This document shows, one piece after another, positions 27,195 through 41,361 of a DNA stretch of 64,000 bases. A model generated the notes under the pieces. It did no database searches, had not been told where the DNA came from, and saw only the letters and a list, made by a program, of their open reading frames with translations. Position numbers and translations under genes: made by a program. The stretch is from Aedoeadaptatus coxii. Its GTDB lineage: Bacteria; Bacillota; Clostridia; Tissierellales; Peptoniphilaceae. Every line of letters starts with the position of its first letter. Position 1 is the first letter of the stretch. Where the stretch lies: contig NZ_KQ960175.1 in assembly GCF_001553115.1 (NCBI RefSeq), positions 25,562-89,561 on the forward strand. Direction: 5' to 3'.

Positions 27195-28556
27195 ATGTTG
27201 GAATTTGATTCCGACTATGCAATATTAAAAGAGCAATTAGAACATGTTATCCAACATGGTGACGTTCACGATGCTACTGCTCTTTTTGATCAATACCACT
27301 CTGTGGACATCGACGAGGTTTTAGAAGATCTGGAACCTACGGATCTCCAATTTTTCCTATTTATGTTAAATGCCGAGCAGGTCGCCAATTTAATAGAAAA
27401 TGCCGATCCCGATCTGCAACCGAAAATGACGCGGTTTTATTCCACGAAGGAATTAATTGAAATTTTCAGCTTTATGACCAACGCCGATGTCGCCGATTTA
27501 CTCGGTTTTATGTCGACGAAACGGCGTAAAGAAGTCTTAAATTATATGAAGGCGAGCGAATCGGATATTTTAAAGATGATCCTCTCCTATGAAGACGACA
27601 GTGCCGCAAGAATTATGACGACGGAATTTATTTCCCTGCGTCAATCCTTAACGGTACGCGAAGCGCTGTTGAAGATCAAGGAAATCGCGCCGACGACGGA
27701 AATCATTGAATCTATTTTTATTACCGACGATCTCCATCGTATTCAAGGTATCGTCAATTTAAGAGATATTCTCGTGGCGCCGGGCTTTAAACCTTTGGCG
27801 GATCTCGTGGAAAATCACCCGTTCTTCGTCTACGCCGATCAGGACCAGGAAGAAGCCGCCAATCTAATTTATAAATACGACTTAAAGTACCTGCCCGTCG
27901 TCAATAAAAACATGGCGATCTTAGGTGTCATCACCAGTGACGATATTATCGACGTTATGGAAGAAGAACATAATGAAGATATTCTCGCCATGGGTGGGGT
28001 TTCAAAAGACGAAGAGTTTGACTCAAATTTTTTCCATTCGATTAAGAGCCGTCTGCCTTGGCTGGTCATTAATCTCGTGACAGCGTTTATGGCCTCGGCG
28101 GTGGTCAGTATGTTTGAGTCTACTATCAGCCAAGTTGTGGCCCTCGCCGCCGCCATGCCTATCGTCACCGGTATGGGCGGCAATGCAGGTAATCAGGCAC
28201 TATCTATTGTACTGACGAGTCTTGCGCGGGACGAAATTACGCTGGAAGACGACTTGCCTCTTATCATCAAAGAGGTGGGCCTCGGTATTTTTAACGGCGC
28301 CATTATCGGCCTGATCGCCGGCTTCGTTCTCTACCTGAAGTACCATAATGTTTTTCTCGGTTTAATTATTCTCGTCGCCATGATTTTAAATATGGTGATC
28401 GCAGGTGTGGTAGGCTTCTTGCTTCCACTGATCTTCGACAAAATGAAGATCGATCCCGCTATTTCATCTCCCATCTTTTTGACGACGGCAACGGATATTT
28501 GCGGCTTCTTTATTTTCCTGGGGCTCGCATCCGTCATCCTTCCCAAATTGATGTGA
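27195..28556 (+). CDS. mgtE: Magnesium transporter MgtE
   Basis: Mg2+-gated Mg2+ channel of the cytoplasmic membrane. The product (about 453 residues) has the acidic N-terminal superhelical domain (about 1-125), a CBS pair (about 130-250), and five membrane helices in the C-terminal third with the selectivity region PIVTGMGGNAGNQAL. ATG 27195 fits GGAGGTG at 27185-27191; neighbouring ATG and TTG codons are possible. The gene is monocistronic, followed by a terminator. Regulation through the CBS/N domains is known for the family. Confidence 0.95.
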   Translation: MLEFDSDYAILKEQLEHVIQHGDVHDATALFDQYHSVDIDEVLEDLEPTDLQFFLFMLNAEQVANLIENADPDLQPKMTRFYSTKELIEIFSFMTNADVADLLGFMSTKRRKEVLNYMKASESDILKMILSYEDDSAARIMTTEFISLRQSLTVREALLKIKEIAPTTEIIESIFITDDLHRIQGIVNLRDILVAPGFKPLADLVENHPFFVYADQDQEEAANLIYKYDLKYLPVVNKNMAILGVITSDDIIDVMEEEHNEDILAMGGVSKDEEFDSNFFHSIKSRLPWLVINLVTAFMASAVVSMFESTISQVVALAAAMPIVTGMGGNAGNQALSIVLTSLARDEITLEDDLPLIIKEVGLGIFNGAIIGLIAGFVLYLKYHNVFLGLIILVAMILNMVIAGVVGFLLPLIFDKMKIDPAISSPIFLTTATDICGFFIFLGLASVILPKLM

Positions 28557-28588
28557 TCAAATTATAAAACGATAAAATGAAACGACTT

Positions 28589-28620
28589 CGAGTGAGCCAT
28601 CGCTTACTCGATTTTATTTT
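28589..28620 (+). terminator. Rho-independent terminator after mgtE
   Basis: Stem CGAGTGAGC/GCTTACTCG (one G-T pair), four-base loop, followed by ATTTTATTTT. Confidence 0.8.
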
Positions 28621-28663
28621 GTTCAAATATCCCTACCCATTATTTTCAAAAAACGTGGCCAAT

Positions 28664-28700
28664 AAAAAACCCGAAACTTGAATCAAATCCAAATTTCGGG
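28664..28700 (-). terminator. Rho-independent terminator after cobQ
   Basis: Minus-strand stem CCCGAAA/TTTCGGG (28694-28700 with 28670-28676) with a partly paired 17-base loop, followed by TTTTTTATT. Confidence 0.75.
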
Positions 28701-28735
28701 ATATTTCGTAGCGTCATTTTTCAGAATGGATGACG

Positions 28736-30205
28736 TCATTTGTTGATTCCCAGTATATGATCTAAGGTTTCCATGTCGATGGCAGCCTCTACTGCATCGG
28801 CAAGTTTGTTATACTGGGTTTCTTTAAATGCTCGATAATCCATGGTCTCTTTCGCCGTGACGTTTTTAAGTCCACGCAAATAATGGATCGCTGCATCGGC
28901 TATCCCCGGTTCGTCAAAAAATCCGTGGAAATACGTTCCATATATAGAATCGTCGATGACGACGCCGCCTCTATCGGTCAATTCTTTTCCTTCCCTCGAA
29001 GACGTCGTGCGTCCCATGTGAAGCTCATAACCTTTAACTTGCTTTCCCCTTGCTTCCCGCAAGAGATCGCCGCCGTAGGTAATGATCGCTTCTACTTGCC
29101 GTTGTTCCTTAACGGACGTTATTTCCGTCACGCCGTCAGTTAAATGCAAACCGTCGATTGTACCGCCGCTTTCGATGGCGAGAGGATCGGTAATGCTTGC
29201 GCCCATCATTTGAAAGCCGCCACATATGGCAAAGAGAGGCTTTCGATTCTGAACATGGCGAAGGACACGGGCATAAAGCCCGGATTCCTTCAGCCACTTT
29301 AAATCCGCCATGGTATTTTTCGTTCCCGGTAAAATTAAAAGATCGGGATCGCCGAAATCTTCCACTTGATCCACGTAGCGAAGGGAAACATCGTCGTATA
29401 ACGTAAAGGGTGCAACGTCTGTAATATTGGAAACGTGGGGAAATTTTATAACGGCGATGTCGATAGGCGCATTTTGTTTTTTACGAAATGGCGTCGCCAG
29501 GGAATCTTCCGCGTCCAAGGTAACATCGACATAAGGCACGACGCCGAGCACGGGCTTTTTTGTATAGTCTTCGAGCATATCCAGGCCCGGCTTTAGAATG
29601 GAAACATCGCCGCGAAATTTATTGACGATGGTTCCCTTAAACAGACGCCGTTCTTCTTCGTCAAATAAAACATGGGTACCTACGACGGCACCGAACATGC
29701 CCCCGCGATCGATGTCTGCAACAAGAATCGCCGGCATATTTACCGCCTTGGCGAAGCCCATGTTCACCATATCCACGGATTTTAAATTGATTTCCGACGC
29801 ACTTCCCGCCCCTTCGGCGATAATAATGTCGTAATCCTCTTCCAAGGATCGATAGGCTACAATGGCTTCTTTAAAAAGAGCAGGTTTCGATGCATAATAC
29901 TCTTTTGTGCTCATATTTTTTAAAACCCTTCCGTTGACGATGACTTGGCTTACGCCATTGCCCGTCGGTTTTAAAAGAATAGGATTCATGCGATGATCGG
30001 CTTCGACTCCCGCCGCCTCCGCTTGCATCAGTTGGGCTCTTCCAATTTCTTCTCCCGCTTTTGTAACGCCACTGTTGAGGGCCATATTCTGCGCCTTAAA
30101 AGGGCACACTTTAAATCCGCGCCGCTTGTAAATTCGACAAAGGGCCGCCACCATGGCGCTTTTCCCCGCATTGGATGCGGTGCCTAGTAATATTATCCCT
30201 GCCAC
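28736..30205 (-). CDS. cobQ: Cobyric acid synthase
   Basis: Glutamine- and ATP-dependent amidase that converts adenosylcobyrinate a,c-diamide to cobyric acid. The 489-residue product has the N-terminal P-loop-like segment GTASNAGKS (7-15), the NP(I/L)LLKP region and a C-terminal class I glutamine amidotransferase domain with the catalytic Cys in FAICGGFQMMG. The GTG start at 30205 follows AAGGAGG and overlaps the cobB stop by 13 bases. It is the last gene of the long minus run beginning with tcdA. Corrin-ring genes are not in the window. Confidence 0.96.
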   Translation of the reverse strand: MAGIILLGTASNAGKSAMVAALCRIYKRRGFKVCPFKAQNMALNSGVTKAGEEIGRAQLMQAEAAGVEADHRMNPILLKPTGNGVSQVIVNGRVLKNMSTKEYYASKPALFKEAIVAYRSLEEDYDIIIAEGAGSASEINLKSVDMVNMGFAKAVNMPAILVADIDRGGMFGAVVGTHVLFDEEERRLFKGTIVNKFRGDVSILKPGLDMLEDYTKKPVLGVVPYVDVTLDAEDSLATPFRKKQNAPIDIAVIKFPHVSNITDVAPFTLYDDVSLRYVDQVEDFGDPDLLILPGTKNTMADLKWLKESGLYARVLRHVQNRKPLFAICGGFQMMGASITDPLAIESGGTIDGLHLTDGVTEITSVKEQRQVEAIITYGGDLLREARGKQVKGYELHMGRTTSSREGKELTDRGGVVIDDSIYGTYFHGFFDEPGIADAAIHYLRGLKNVTAKETMDYRAFKETQYNKLADAVEAAIDMETLDHILGINK

Positions 30206-31515
30206 GGTGTCGCCTCCTTCAGCTTCGTCAAAATACGCCGTCGTAAATTTTTATTGCCGCTTAAGTGGAGATGGGGGAAGCCTGCATATACATTTTCTCC
30301 ATGGAAGCCCGCCTTCCGCTCCGCGTTGCGGCCGGCTTTTTTCATAATAAAATCTTCCCCCTCTACTGTCGTCTTTCCGTAATGAAACTCGTGTACCGGA
30401 ACGCGCTCTCCCTCTTCTATTAAAAGGCCGCCGGTCGCCGCTTCCATAACATGGTAACCGAAATTCTTTAAAGAATCGGTCATTGTCGCCTTGCCCGGCA
30501 ATAAGTTCCACGTCGATACACCGTCAATAGATTCTAAAAGACTCATATAGCCGCCGCACTCGGCGATTAGCAAATGACCTTTTTTAACATAATCTCGCAA
30601 TTCTTTTTGAAGGACGGTGTTTTTAGAAATCTCTTCTTTATAAAGTTCCGGATAGCCGCCTCCTAAGTAAAGTCCTGAAATACCTTTCGGTAGAGAATCG
30701 CGCAGAGGCGAAAAAGGAATCCACTCGACTCCGGCCTCCTCGAAATCTTCCAATACGTCGCGATAGTAGAATTGAAACGCCTCATCTTTCGCTATGGCGA
30801 CTTTTACTTTACCCGTGGTCATTTTTTCTTTACCCGTGGCCTTCGTCGGCTTTACTTCGGCAAGAGCGAGGAGTTTTTCCATATCCACATATTCTTCAAT
30901 AAAAACCGCCATTTTTTCTGCATAATCTTTTAAGTCCTCTACTTCTTCCGGTCGAAAAAGACCTAAATGCCGCGACGACAGATGGCCATCCATAGACGGA
31001 ATACATCCTAAAAGAGGAAGCCCTGTGTAGTCTTCGATAATCTTTTTATAATAAGATGCCAGCATAGGCTTCGTCCGATTTAACATCACACCGACAATGC
31101 GATTGGGGGCAAAATCTAAAAAGCCCTTTACTTCCGCCCCGAGACTTGCGCCCTTCCCCTTCCCCGTCATGACGAGAATAGTAGGCGTGTCCGTTAACAC
31201 ACTCATGTCGGCGCAGGAAGCTTTTGTCGTCGTAGAAATGCCGTCGTAGTAACCCATGGCGCCTTCCATGAGAACGAGATCCTTCTCTTCCATCTTGGAT
31301 AGCAGTGCGCGAATATAATCTTCCTCCATCAAAAAAGAATCAAGATTATAACCGTCGCCGCCAAGGGCGCGGTGATACATGGGATCGATGTAGTCCGGTC
31401 CGATCTTTGCCGTAGAAAGACTTATGCCCCGTCGAATAAAAGCGCGAATCAGCCCCATGGTGACGGTCGTCTTTCCCGCTCCGGAGCTCGCGGCGGAAAT
31501 TATAAGTCGCTTCAT
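30193..31515 (-). CDS. cobB: Cobyrinate a,c-diamide synthase
   Basis: Amidates carboxylates a and c of cobyrinate (CbiA/CobB). The product (440 residues) has the N-terminal P-loop SAASSGAGKTT, the DYIDPMYH segment, and a C-terminal glutaminase-like domain with the catalytic Cys in IAECGGYMSL and a late HEFHYG motif. I start it at ATG 31515, which has GGAG six bases upstream and overlaps the preceding stop as ATGA. A frame extension to 31527 lacks a site. It pairs with cobQ for consecutive amidation steps. Confidence 0.95.
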   Translation of the reverse strand: MKRLIISAASSGAGKTTVTMGLIRAFIRRGISLSTAKIGPDYIDPMYHRALGGDGYNLDSFLMEEDYIRALLSKMEEKDLVLMEGAMGYYDGISTTTKASCADMSVLTDTPTILVMTGKGKGASLGAEVKGFLDFAPNRIVGVMLNRTKPMLASYYKKIIEDYTGLPLLGCIPSMDGHLSSRHLGLFRPEEVEDLKDYAEKMAVFIEEYVDMEKLLALAEVKPTKATGKEKMTTGKVKVAIAKDEAFQFYYRDVLEDFEEAGVEWIPFSPLRDSLPKGISGLYLGGGYPELYKEEISKNTVLQKELRDYVKKGHLLIAECGGYMSLLESIDGVSTWNLLPGKATMTDSLKNFGYHVMEAATGGLLIEEGERVPVHEFHYGKTTVEGEDFIMKKAGRNAERKAGFHGENVYAGFPHLHLSGNKNLRRRILTKLKEATPWQG

Positions 31516-32714
31516 TTTAAACTCCATTCGTAAGCCACACGTTTCGTTCCGTCCGCTACGGTAATAATGCCGCAGTAGGTAAAGCCGGAGCCTTCGATAA
31601 GTGCTCGCATGGCTTTGTTGTCCTCGTGCGTATCGACGCGAATCGAGCCCACATTTACCGTCGCCGCATAAAGTTTAATGCGATGCATCATGCGACGCCC
31701 CATTCCCTTTCCAACATATTTTTCCGAGACGACGGAACGGTGAATGGTCACATAATCTCCGCTCGTTTGCCAAGCGCCGTCGATAGTGGAATAGGTCGGA
31801 TCTTCGCCTTTTATTAAAACGGCGGTGGCGACGATATCCTCGCCGTCTTTAAAAATAAAAGTGTGCCCCTTTAAAATATCCTCGACTATAGTTCCTTCCG
31901 TCGGATCTTTCCCTTGCCATTGATCCACGCCGTCTCTCTTTAGTTTTTCACGACCAACCCGTACTAACGAAAGCACAGTTTCCGAATCCCTTTTCTCTGC
32001 GCGCACCAAGTGAAGGGGATCAGAGAGTTCAAAGGATACATTCCGATTAATCATCATATGATCACCCTCAATTAATGTATCCATGACGAAAATCTCCATG
32101 CCTTTTTTATAAGCGCTTCTGAGTTCATCACCGAATGCGGGATCGGTGCTATCGTTGGGGCTGAAGAGCACGGGGCCTTTCATCTGTACGACGAAAAATA
32201 CGCCTGCCTTCTCCCCTGTCGCCGCAAAATCGCCCAGCTCGCGAATATGCTTTGCACCGCGGGTCGTCGGCGCGTCGGGAAAGCGAGCGTACACTTTATC
32301 TTCCAGTGTGACGCCTTTTACTTCGATAAAGCCGCTTCCCTCGCTTCCTTCGACGTAAAAATCGAAGCGACTGTCGCCGTAGGTAACTTCTCGCTTATAA
32401 TTGTAAATTTTTCCAAAGGTCTTCAGCGTCGGCGATGTATCTAAATAGTCCGCCACTAATTGATTGGGGGCTTGGGAATCGATATTGACCCACATGCCGT
32501 CTTTGTCCACTGTAACGAGAGAATATGCCGTCTTCCGTTTGGAACCCGGTTCCGCTCCGTTTAAAAGTACCTTTCGACCGGGAACGAAAAGTTCCTTGCA
32601 GCGGCCCGTGTTCGGCACATGAACGGGAATTCTTTCTCCGTTTTTCTCTACATATGCAATGAAGCGATTTTCCCTTTTAAGAAAAACCGCTTCTTCCATT
32701 CTGCTATATCGCAT
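31512..32714 (-). CDS. sfsA: SfsA-GNAT fusion protein
   Basis: Two-domain protein. Residues about 1-230 are SfsA (sugar fermentation stimulation protein) with HVPNTGRCKELF, SRFDFYVEG, FIEVKGVTL and the FPDAPTTRGAKH loop; SfsA has a nuclease-like fold and reported DNA binding. Residues about 235-400 are a GNAT acetyltransferase with the acetyl-CoA loop YVGKGMGRRM. No stop or frameshift separates them. Ordinary SfsA is about 230-240 residues, so this is a fusion. It lies between dedA and cobB in a packed operon. Substrate of the acetyltransferase half is unknown. Confidence 0.88.
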   Translation of the reverse strand: MRYSRMEEAVFLKRENRFIAYVEKNGERIPVHVPNTGRCKELFVPGRKVLLNGAEPGSKRKTAYSLVTVDKDGMWVNIDSQAPNQLVADYLDTSPTLKTFGKIYNYKREVTYGDSRFDFYVEGSEGSGFIEVKGVTLEDKVYARFPDAPTTRGAKHIRELGDFAATGEKAGVFFVVQMKGPVLFSPNDSTDPAFGDELRSAYKKGMEIFVMDTLIEGDHMMINRNVSFELSDPLHLVRAEKRDSETVLSLVRVGREKLKRDGVDQWQGKDPTEGTIVEDILKGHTFIFKDGEDIVATAVLIKGEDPTYSTIDGAWQTSGDYVTIHRSVVSEKYVGKGMGRRMMHRIKLYAATVNVGSIRVDTHEDNKAMRALIEGSGFTYCGIITVADGTKRVAYEWSLK

Positions 32715-32715
32715 T

Positions 32716-33324
32716 CTATTCTTCCTTCTGTTTAAAGTGCCAAATCAAATAGGCCACACCTGCAACGGCAAGGAGAGCCACAATGATGTATTTATAGTAA
32801 TCCAAATAGCTCAAGATAATATGCCAATTTTCGCCGGTTTTGTAACCGAGATAGGTTAGGATCGAATTCCAAACAAAGGATCCGATAACCGTCAGTACGA
32901 AAAAAAGCGGCACAGGCATTTCGACTATTCCGGCGGGAATGGAAATTAAGCTGCGAATAATCGGTACGCAACGGCCGATTAAAACGAATATCTTGCCCTT
33001 TTTCTCAAACTGCTCGACAACCGTTAAAATTTCTTTTCGCTTAAAGCCCAGTTTCTTCATCCAACCCCGTTCGGCGGAATCGTAAATCTTTTCCGTCGGA
33101 ACGAGACGGCCGATGCCGTAAAGAATATAGGCACCGAATAAGGATCCCGCCGTCGCCGAAAGGATCGTAGGCAGAAAATTAAGATTACCGCGACCTACGA
33201 AAAATCCTCCCAGAAGCAAAATTACTTCCGACGGAATGGGCGGAAAGACATTTTCCAGAAAAATTAAGGCAAAGACGGCAAAGTATCCATATGATTCAAT
33301 GGCCGAAACAATAATTGATTCCAA
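32716..33324 (-). CDS. DedA family membrane protein
   Basis: Polytopic membrane protein of the DedA/SNARE-associated superfamily; relatives act in lipid flipping and proton-motive-force homeostasis. The 202-residue product has the signature ENVFPPIPSEVILLLGG at about residues 24-40, the GRCVPIIRSLISIPAG segment in the centre and four to five helices. The start is TTG at 33324, after AAAGG. It lies 16 bases after gatB and two bases before the sfsA fusion gene. Confidence 0.9.
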   Translation of the reverse strand: MESIIVSAIESYGYFAVFALIFLENVFPPIPSEVILLLGGFFVGRGNLNFLPTILSATAGSLFGAYILYGIGRLVPTEKIYDSAERGWMKKLGFKRKEILTVVEQFEKKGKIFVLIGRCVPIIRSLISIPAGIVEMPVPLFFVLTVIGSFVWNSILTYLGYKTGENWHIILSYLDYYKYIIVALLAVAGVAYLIWHFKQKEE

Positions 33325-33339
33325 ATTTCTACCTTTCCA

Positions 33340-34770
33340 TTATCCCTTTAAATACTTCATCAAAAGCTCGTTGGCCATTTGCGGATTTGCCTTTCCGCGA
33401 CTTTTCTTCATGACTTGGCCGACGAGGAAACCGACGACGCGATCCTTACCGTTTCTGAATTGCTCTACAGATTCGGGATTTTCGTCTAAAACTTCCTTTA
33501 CGAAAGCTTCGATCTCAGAAGCGTCTCCGATTTGAACGAGCCCTTCTTCTTCGATAATATCCTTCGGTTTCTTGCCTTCCTCGCACATTTTGCGAAATAC
33601 TTTTTTCCCAGCATTGTTATTGATCTTCGCCGATTTAATTTCATCGAGAAGATAGGCGAAATCTTTTGCTTCAAAGGGCACCGTCATGCCGCCGTCGTCG
33701 GTTACTTCAATGCGGCGTAAAAATTCCGTCATAAACCAATTGGACAGCATGTCGTAATCTTTAAAATGCTCCGCCACTTCTTCGTAAAAATCCGCGACAG
33801 TTTGAGTTGCACAAATAACCTTGGCGTCGTATTCTTTCAAACCGTAGGTTTCGATAAAGCGCTTTAATTTCGCATCGGGAAGTTCCGCCATATTGGAACG
33901 CACTTCGGCGATCCATTCATCGTCGATAAACAAGGGTCCGAGATCCCCTTCCGGTGCAAAACGATAGTCGCTTTCCGTGTATTTTATACGCATGACGATG
34001 GTTTCGTTCACGCTGTCGTCCCAACGGCGCGTGGCGCGAAGTTCACTTTCACCCTTTTCCATCATCTCGATTTGACGATTCACTTCATAATCGATGGCCT
34101 TTTCGACAGCACGGAAAGAGTTTAAATTCTTCACTTCACTAATGGCGCTGCGTTCGCCAGTTTCAGTGTCTTTAATATTGACATTGACGTCGCATCGCAG
34201 AGAACCTTCTTCCATCTTGACGTCGGAAACGCCGAGATAGCGCAGGGTGTTGCGGAGTTTTTCCAGGAAAATTCGCGCTTCCTTCCCCGACGCCATGTCC
34301 GGGTCGGTTACGATTTCAATGAGGGGCACGCCGCAACGATTGTAGTCCATAAGGGTCGTGCCTTCGTCGGTGTGCAGACTCTTTCCCGTATCCTCTTCAA
34401 TTTGAATTTGATGGATGCCGATCTTTTTCGCCTCTCCATCATCCCCTTCGATTTCGATATATCCGTGGTTTGCAACGGCTTCGTCGGTTTGGGTGATTTG
34501 ATAACCCTTCGTAAGGTCCGGGTAGAAATAATTCTTTCTCGAGAAGGTACTCTTATGATTGATGGTCATATGGAAAGCCGTGGCGATTTCAATGGCGCGC
34601 TCCACAACCCCTTTATTGAGCACCGGCGTAGCACCGGGCATACCTAAACAAACGGGACATGTACAGGTATTGGGCTCTCTGCCGTAGGCATTTTCACAAC
34701 CGCAAAATGCTTTGGTTTTCGTGGAAAGTTCCACGTGGATTTCCAGTCCGACAATGGTCTTGTAACGCAT
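33340..34770 (-). CDS. gatB: Asp-tRNA(Asn)/Glu-tRNA(Gln) amidotransferase subunit B
   Basis: tRNA-binding and kinase subunit of GatCAB, which amidates misacylated Glu-tRNA(Gln) or Asp-tRNA(Asn). The 476-residue product begins with VGLEIHVELSTKTK, has the CxCxxCLGMPGATPVLN segment near residue 40, and ends with the YqeY-like tail domain. Its start codon shares one base with the gatA stop (TAATG). The gatC-gatA-gatB order directly after pcrA-ligA is the arrangement common in Firmicutes. Confidence 0.97.
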   Translation of the reverse strand: MRYKTIVGLEIHVELSTKTKAFCGCENAYGREPNTCTCPVCLGMPGATPVLNKGVVERAIEIATAFHMTINHKSTFSRKNYFYPDLTKGYQITQTDEAVANHGYIEIEGDDGEAKKIGIHQIQIEEDTGKSLHTDEGTTLMDYNRCGVPLIEIVTDPDMASGKEARIFLEKLRNTLRYLGVSDVKMEEGSLRCDVNVNIKDTETGERSAISEVKNLNSFRAVEKAIDYEVNRQIEMMEKGESELRATRRWDDSVNETIVMRIKYTESDYRFAPEGDLGPLFIDDEWIAEVRSNMAELPDAKLKRFIETYGLKEYDAKVICATQTVADFYEEVAEHFKDYDMLSNWFMTEFLRRIEVTDDGGMTVPFEAKDFAYLLDEIKSAKINNNAGKKVFRKMCEEGKKPKDIIEEEGLVQIGDASEIEAFVKEVLDENPESVEQFRNGKDRVVGFLVGQVMKKSRGKANPQMANELLMKYLKG

Positions 34771-36200
34771 TAGATATTCCCCTCCAATTCTTTTGCCGTT
34801 TGAATGGCTTGAATGTCATTACCTTTCTTGGGAATGATTTGGATGCCTACGGGCAATTTATTTTTCTTCGTCGCCGGTACACTGATGCCGCCCGTTCCGA
34901 TTAAGTTGACGGGTACTGTAAATAAATCCAGCATATAGATTTCAACCGGCGTCATATCGTCGTCGATGGGTACTGCCACCGTCGGCGAGGTGGGGCAAAG
35001 AATAATATCGTGATTTTCAAAAACGCTATTAAATTCTTCGATCATCTTGTGGCGCATTTCCAAGGATTGTTCCCAATATTCTTTGGAATGATCCATACTC
35101 ATAATGTAGGAGCCGATCATAATGCGGCGTTTAACTTCCGTTCCGAAACCTTCGCTACGGGTACGAACGTAAAGTTCTTCGATGTTGTCGTAATTGTCGG
35201 TAATGTAACCGTAATTAATACCGTCGTAACGGCTCATATTTGGTGCAATTTCGCCATTGACGAGAATATGATAAATGGCGATGGCAAGGTCTAAACTTCC
35301 GATATGAACGAATTCCACTTCTGCGCCCTTTGATTTCATAAAATCTACGGTATGGATAAAAGCTTCCCGCACCTCGTCTTGCACTTCGAATGTTTTAAAA
35401 ACATCGGGAATGGCGACCTTTAAGCCGTTTAAGGATTTCGCATCTTTTTCTCTATCTAATTGTAAGGATTCGTTGCCGATGCAGGTGGCGTCGTGTAAAT
35501 CCGATCCTTCTAAAATTGATAGGACATATTCCACATCGTCTACGCTTTTAGCGAGGACGCCCACTTGGTCGAATGTGTTCGCCATAGAGGCTACGCCGTA
35601 GCGAGAAATGCTTCCGTGAGAAGGCTTCATGCCTACGAGCCCGCAAAAAGCTGCAGGCTGACGTACGGAACCGCCGGTATCGGTGCCGAGGCTTATGGCA
35701 CAAAATTCCGCCGCAACCGATGCGGCACTGCCGCCGGAGCTACCGCCGGAAACACGTGTGGGATCGACTGGGTTCTTCGTTACGCCGTAATAGGAATACT
35801 TCGTGGAAGAGCCCATGGCGAATTCATCCATGTTCACTTTACCGATAAGAATGGCATCTTCCCGTTTCAATTTTTGGGTGACAATAGCGTCGTAGGGGGA
35901 AACGAAATCATCGAGCATTTTAGATGCGCAGGTCATGCGCACATCTTTGACGGCGATATTGTCTTTAACCGATACAACGATACCCGCCATTTTTCCGAGA
36001 GGTTCGCCTTTTTCTCGTTTTTCATCCAGCTCTTTCGCCTTGGCACGCGCCATATCTTCCATGACGGTAATAAAGACATTCAGTTCGCCGTCGTCACGTT
36101 TAATTTTATCTAAATAGGCCTCGACCAGTTCGCTACAGGTGATGTCGCCTTTTAAAAACAACTCCCTGGTTTCCAGTCCGGTTTTTTGAATCAGGTTCAT
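34770..36200 (-). CDS. gatA: Asp-tRNA(Asn)/Glu-tRNA(Gln) amidotransferase subunit A
   Basis: Amidase-signature subunit that releases ammonia from glutamine for GatB. The 476-residue product has the catalytic Ser-Ser-Lys triad context: Lys in VSVKDNI (about residue 78), and serines in GGSSGGSAASVAA and SLGTDTGGS. Length is normal. AGGAGG lies just before ATG 36200. It lies nine bases after gatC. Confidence 0.97.
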   Translation of the reverse strand: MNLIQKTGLETRELFLKGDITCSELVEAYLDKIKRDDGELNVFITVMEDMARAKAKELDEKREKGEPLGKMAGIVVSVKDNIAVKDVRMTCASKMLDDFVSPYDAIVTQKLKREDAILIGKVNMDEFAMGSSTKYSYYGVTKNPVDPTRVSGGSSGGSAASVAAEFCAISLGTDTGGSVRQPAAFCGLVGMKPSHGSISRYGVASMANTFDQVGVLAKSVDDVEYVLSILEGSDLHDATCIGNESLQLDREKDAKSLNGLKVAIPDVFKTFEVQDEVREAFIHTVDFMKSKGAEVEFVHIGSLDLAIAIYHILVNGEIAPNMSRYDGINYGYITDNYDNIEELYVRTRSEGFGTEVKRRIMIGSYIMSMDHSKEYWEQSLEMRHKMIEEFNSVFENHDIILCPTSPTVAVPIDDDMTPVEIYMLDLFTVPVNLIGTGGISVPATKKNKLPVGIQIIPKKGNDIQAIQTAKELEGNI

Positions 36201-36209
36201 AGTCCCTCC

Positions 36210-40595
<4,386 letters not shown>

Positions 40596-40612
40596 GGACT
40601 CTTTCCTCATTT

Positions 40613-41302
40613 CTACTTTCCAATAAGATCACGTACAACTTTCGATGCGATGAGTAAGCCCGATGCAGGCGGTACAAAGGAAATGCTCGCCGGGGAACGC
40701 TCCCCTTCCCCCTCTTCTTTATGAGGCGCTTCTTTAGAATAGACTACAGCATAATCTGCGATTCCTCTACGCTTCGTTTCCCTTCGCATCACTTTTGCAA
40801 GAGGGCACATACTGGTTTTAGAGAGCATCGTTATTTCCAAAAGTTCGGGATGTAATTTATTACCCGCCCCCATGGCGGAAATAAAAGACGTGTTTGCCTC
40901 TTGAGCCGATTGCGCTAAAAGCAATTTGGCGCTTACCTGATCCAAAGCGTCGATCGCATAATCATAGGACGCAAAATCGAATCGATCGATGGTATCTTCG
41001 CTTACGCGCAAGGGATAGGCATGCACTCGGCTTTCGGGGAGTATGGATAAAAGCCTGTTTTTTAATGCGTCCACTTTTAATTCGCCGACGGTTTCCATGG
41101 TCGCGACGAGCTGACGATTAATATTGGTCACATCTACTCGATCGAAGTCCACTATATCTATGGTGCCGATGCCCGAGCGCAGGAGCGCTTCGGCACAATG
41201 TCCTCCGACGCCGCCGATACCGAAGACGATGACGCGTTTTTCTTTTAGCATTTCCAGCGCTTCGTTTCCAATAAGCCACCGGGTTCTTAGAAATGGATCC
41301 AT
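40613..41302 (-). CDS. tcdA: tRNA threonylcarbamoyladenosine dehydratase (TcdA, ThiF/E1-like)
   Basis: ATP-dependent enzyme that cyclises t6A to ct6A in tRNA. The 229-residue product has the E1-like nucleotide loop GIGGVGGHCAEALLRSGIG near residue 29, followed by DFDRVDVTNINRQL. The length and lack of a rhodanese domain fit TcdA rather than MoeB/ThiF; the exact substrate is inferred from family. It heads the long minus-strand run to cobQ and has GGGGAGG before the ATG at 41302. Confidence 0.87.
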   Translation of the reverse strand: MDPFLRTRWLIGNEALEMLKEKRVIVFGIGGVGGHCAEALLRSGIGTIDIVDFDRVDVTNINRQLVATMETVGELKVDALKNRLLSILPESRVHAYPLRVSEDTIDRFDFASYDYAIDALDQVSAKLLLAQSAQEANTSFISAMGAGNKLHPELLEITMLSKTSMCPLAKVMRRETKRRGIADYAVVYSKEAPHKEEGEGERSPASISFVPPASGLLIASKVVRDLIGK

Positions 41303-41331
41303 ACTTTCCTCCCCTACTGTTCTAACAACTC

Positions 41332-41361
41332 ATTATAACAAAAAAGCCCCGGCGAATACAA
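41332..41361 (-). promoter_or_regulatory. Promoter of the tcdA-to-cobQ operon
   Basis: TATAAT (41332-41337) with TTGTAT (41356-41361), 18-base spacer, minus strand. The -35 hexamer lies in the loop and stem of the preceding SLH-gene terminator, so the two signals are superimposed. Confidence 0.6.

Noticed and set aside
35565..36113. 182-codon open frame antisense to gatA
   Set aside because: Shadow frame opposite an unambiguous gatA, without a start signal.
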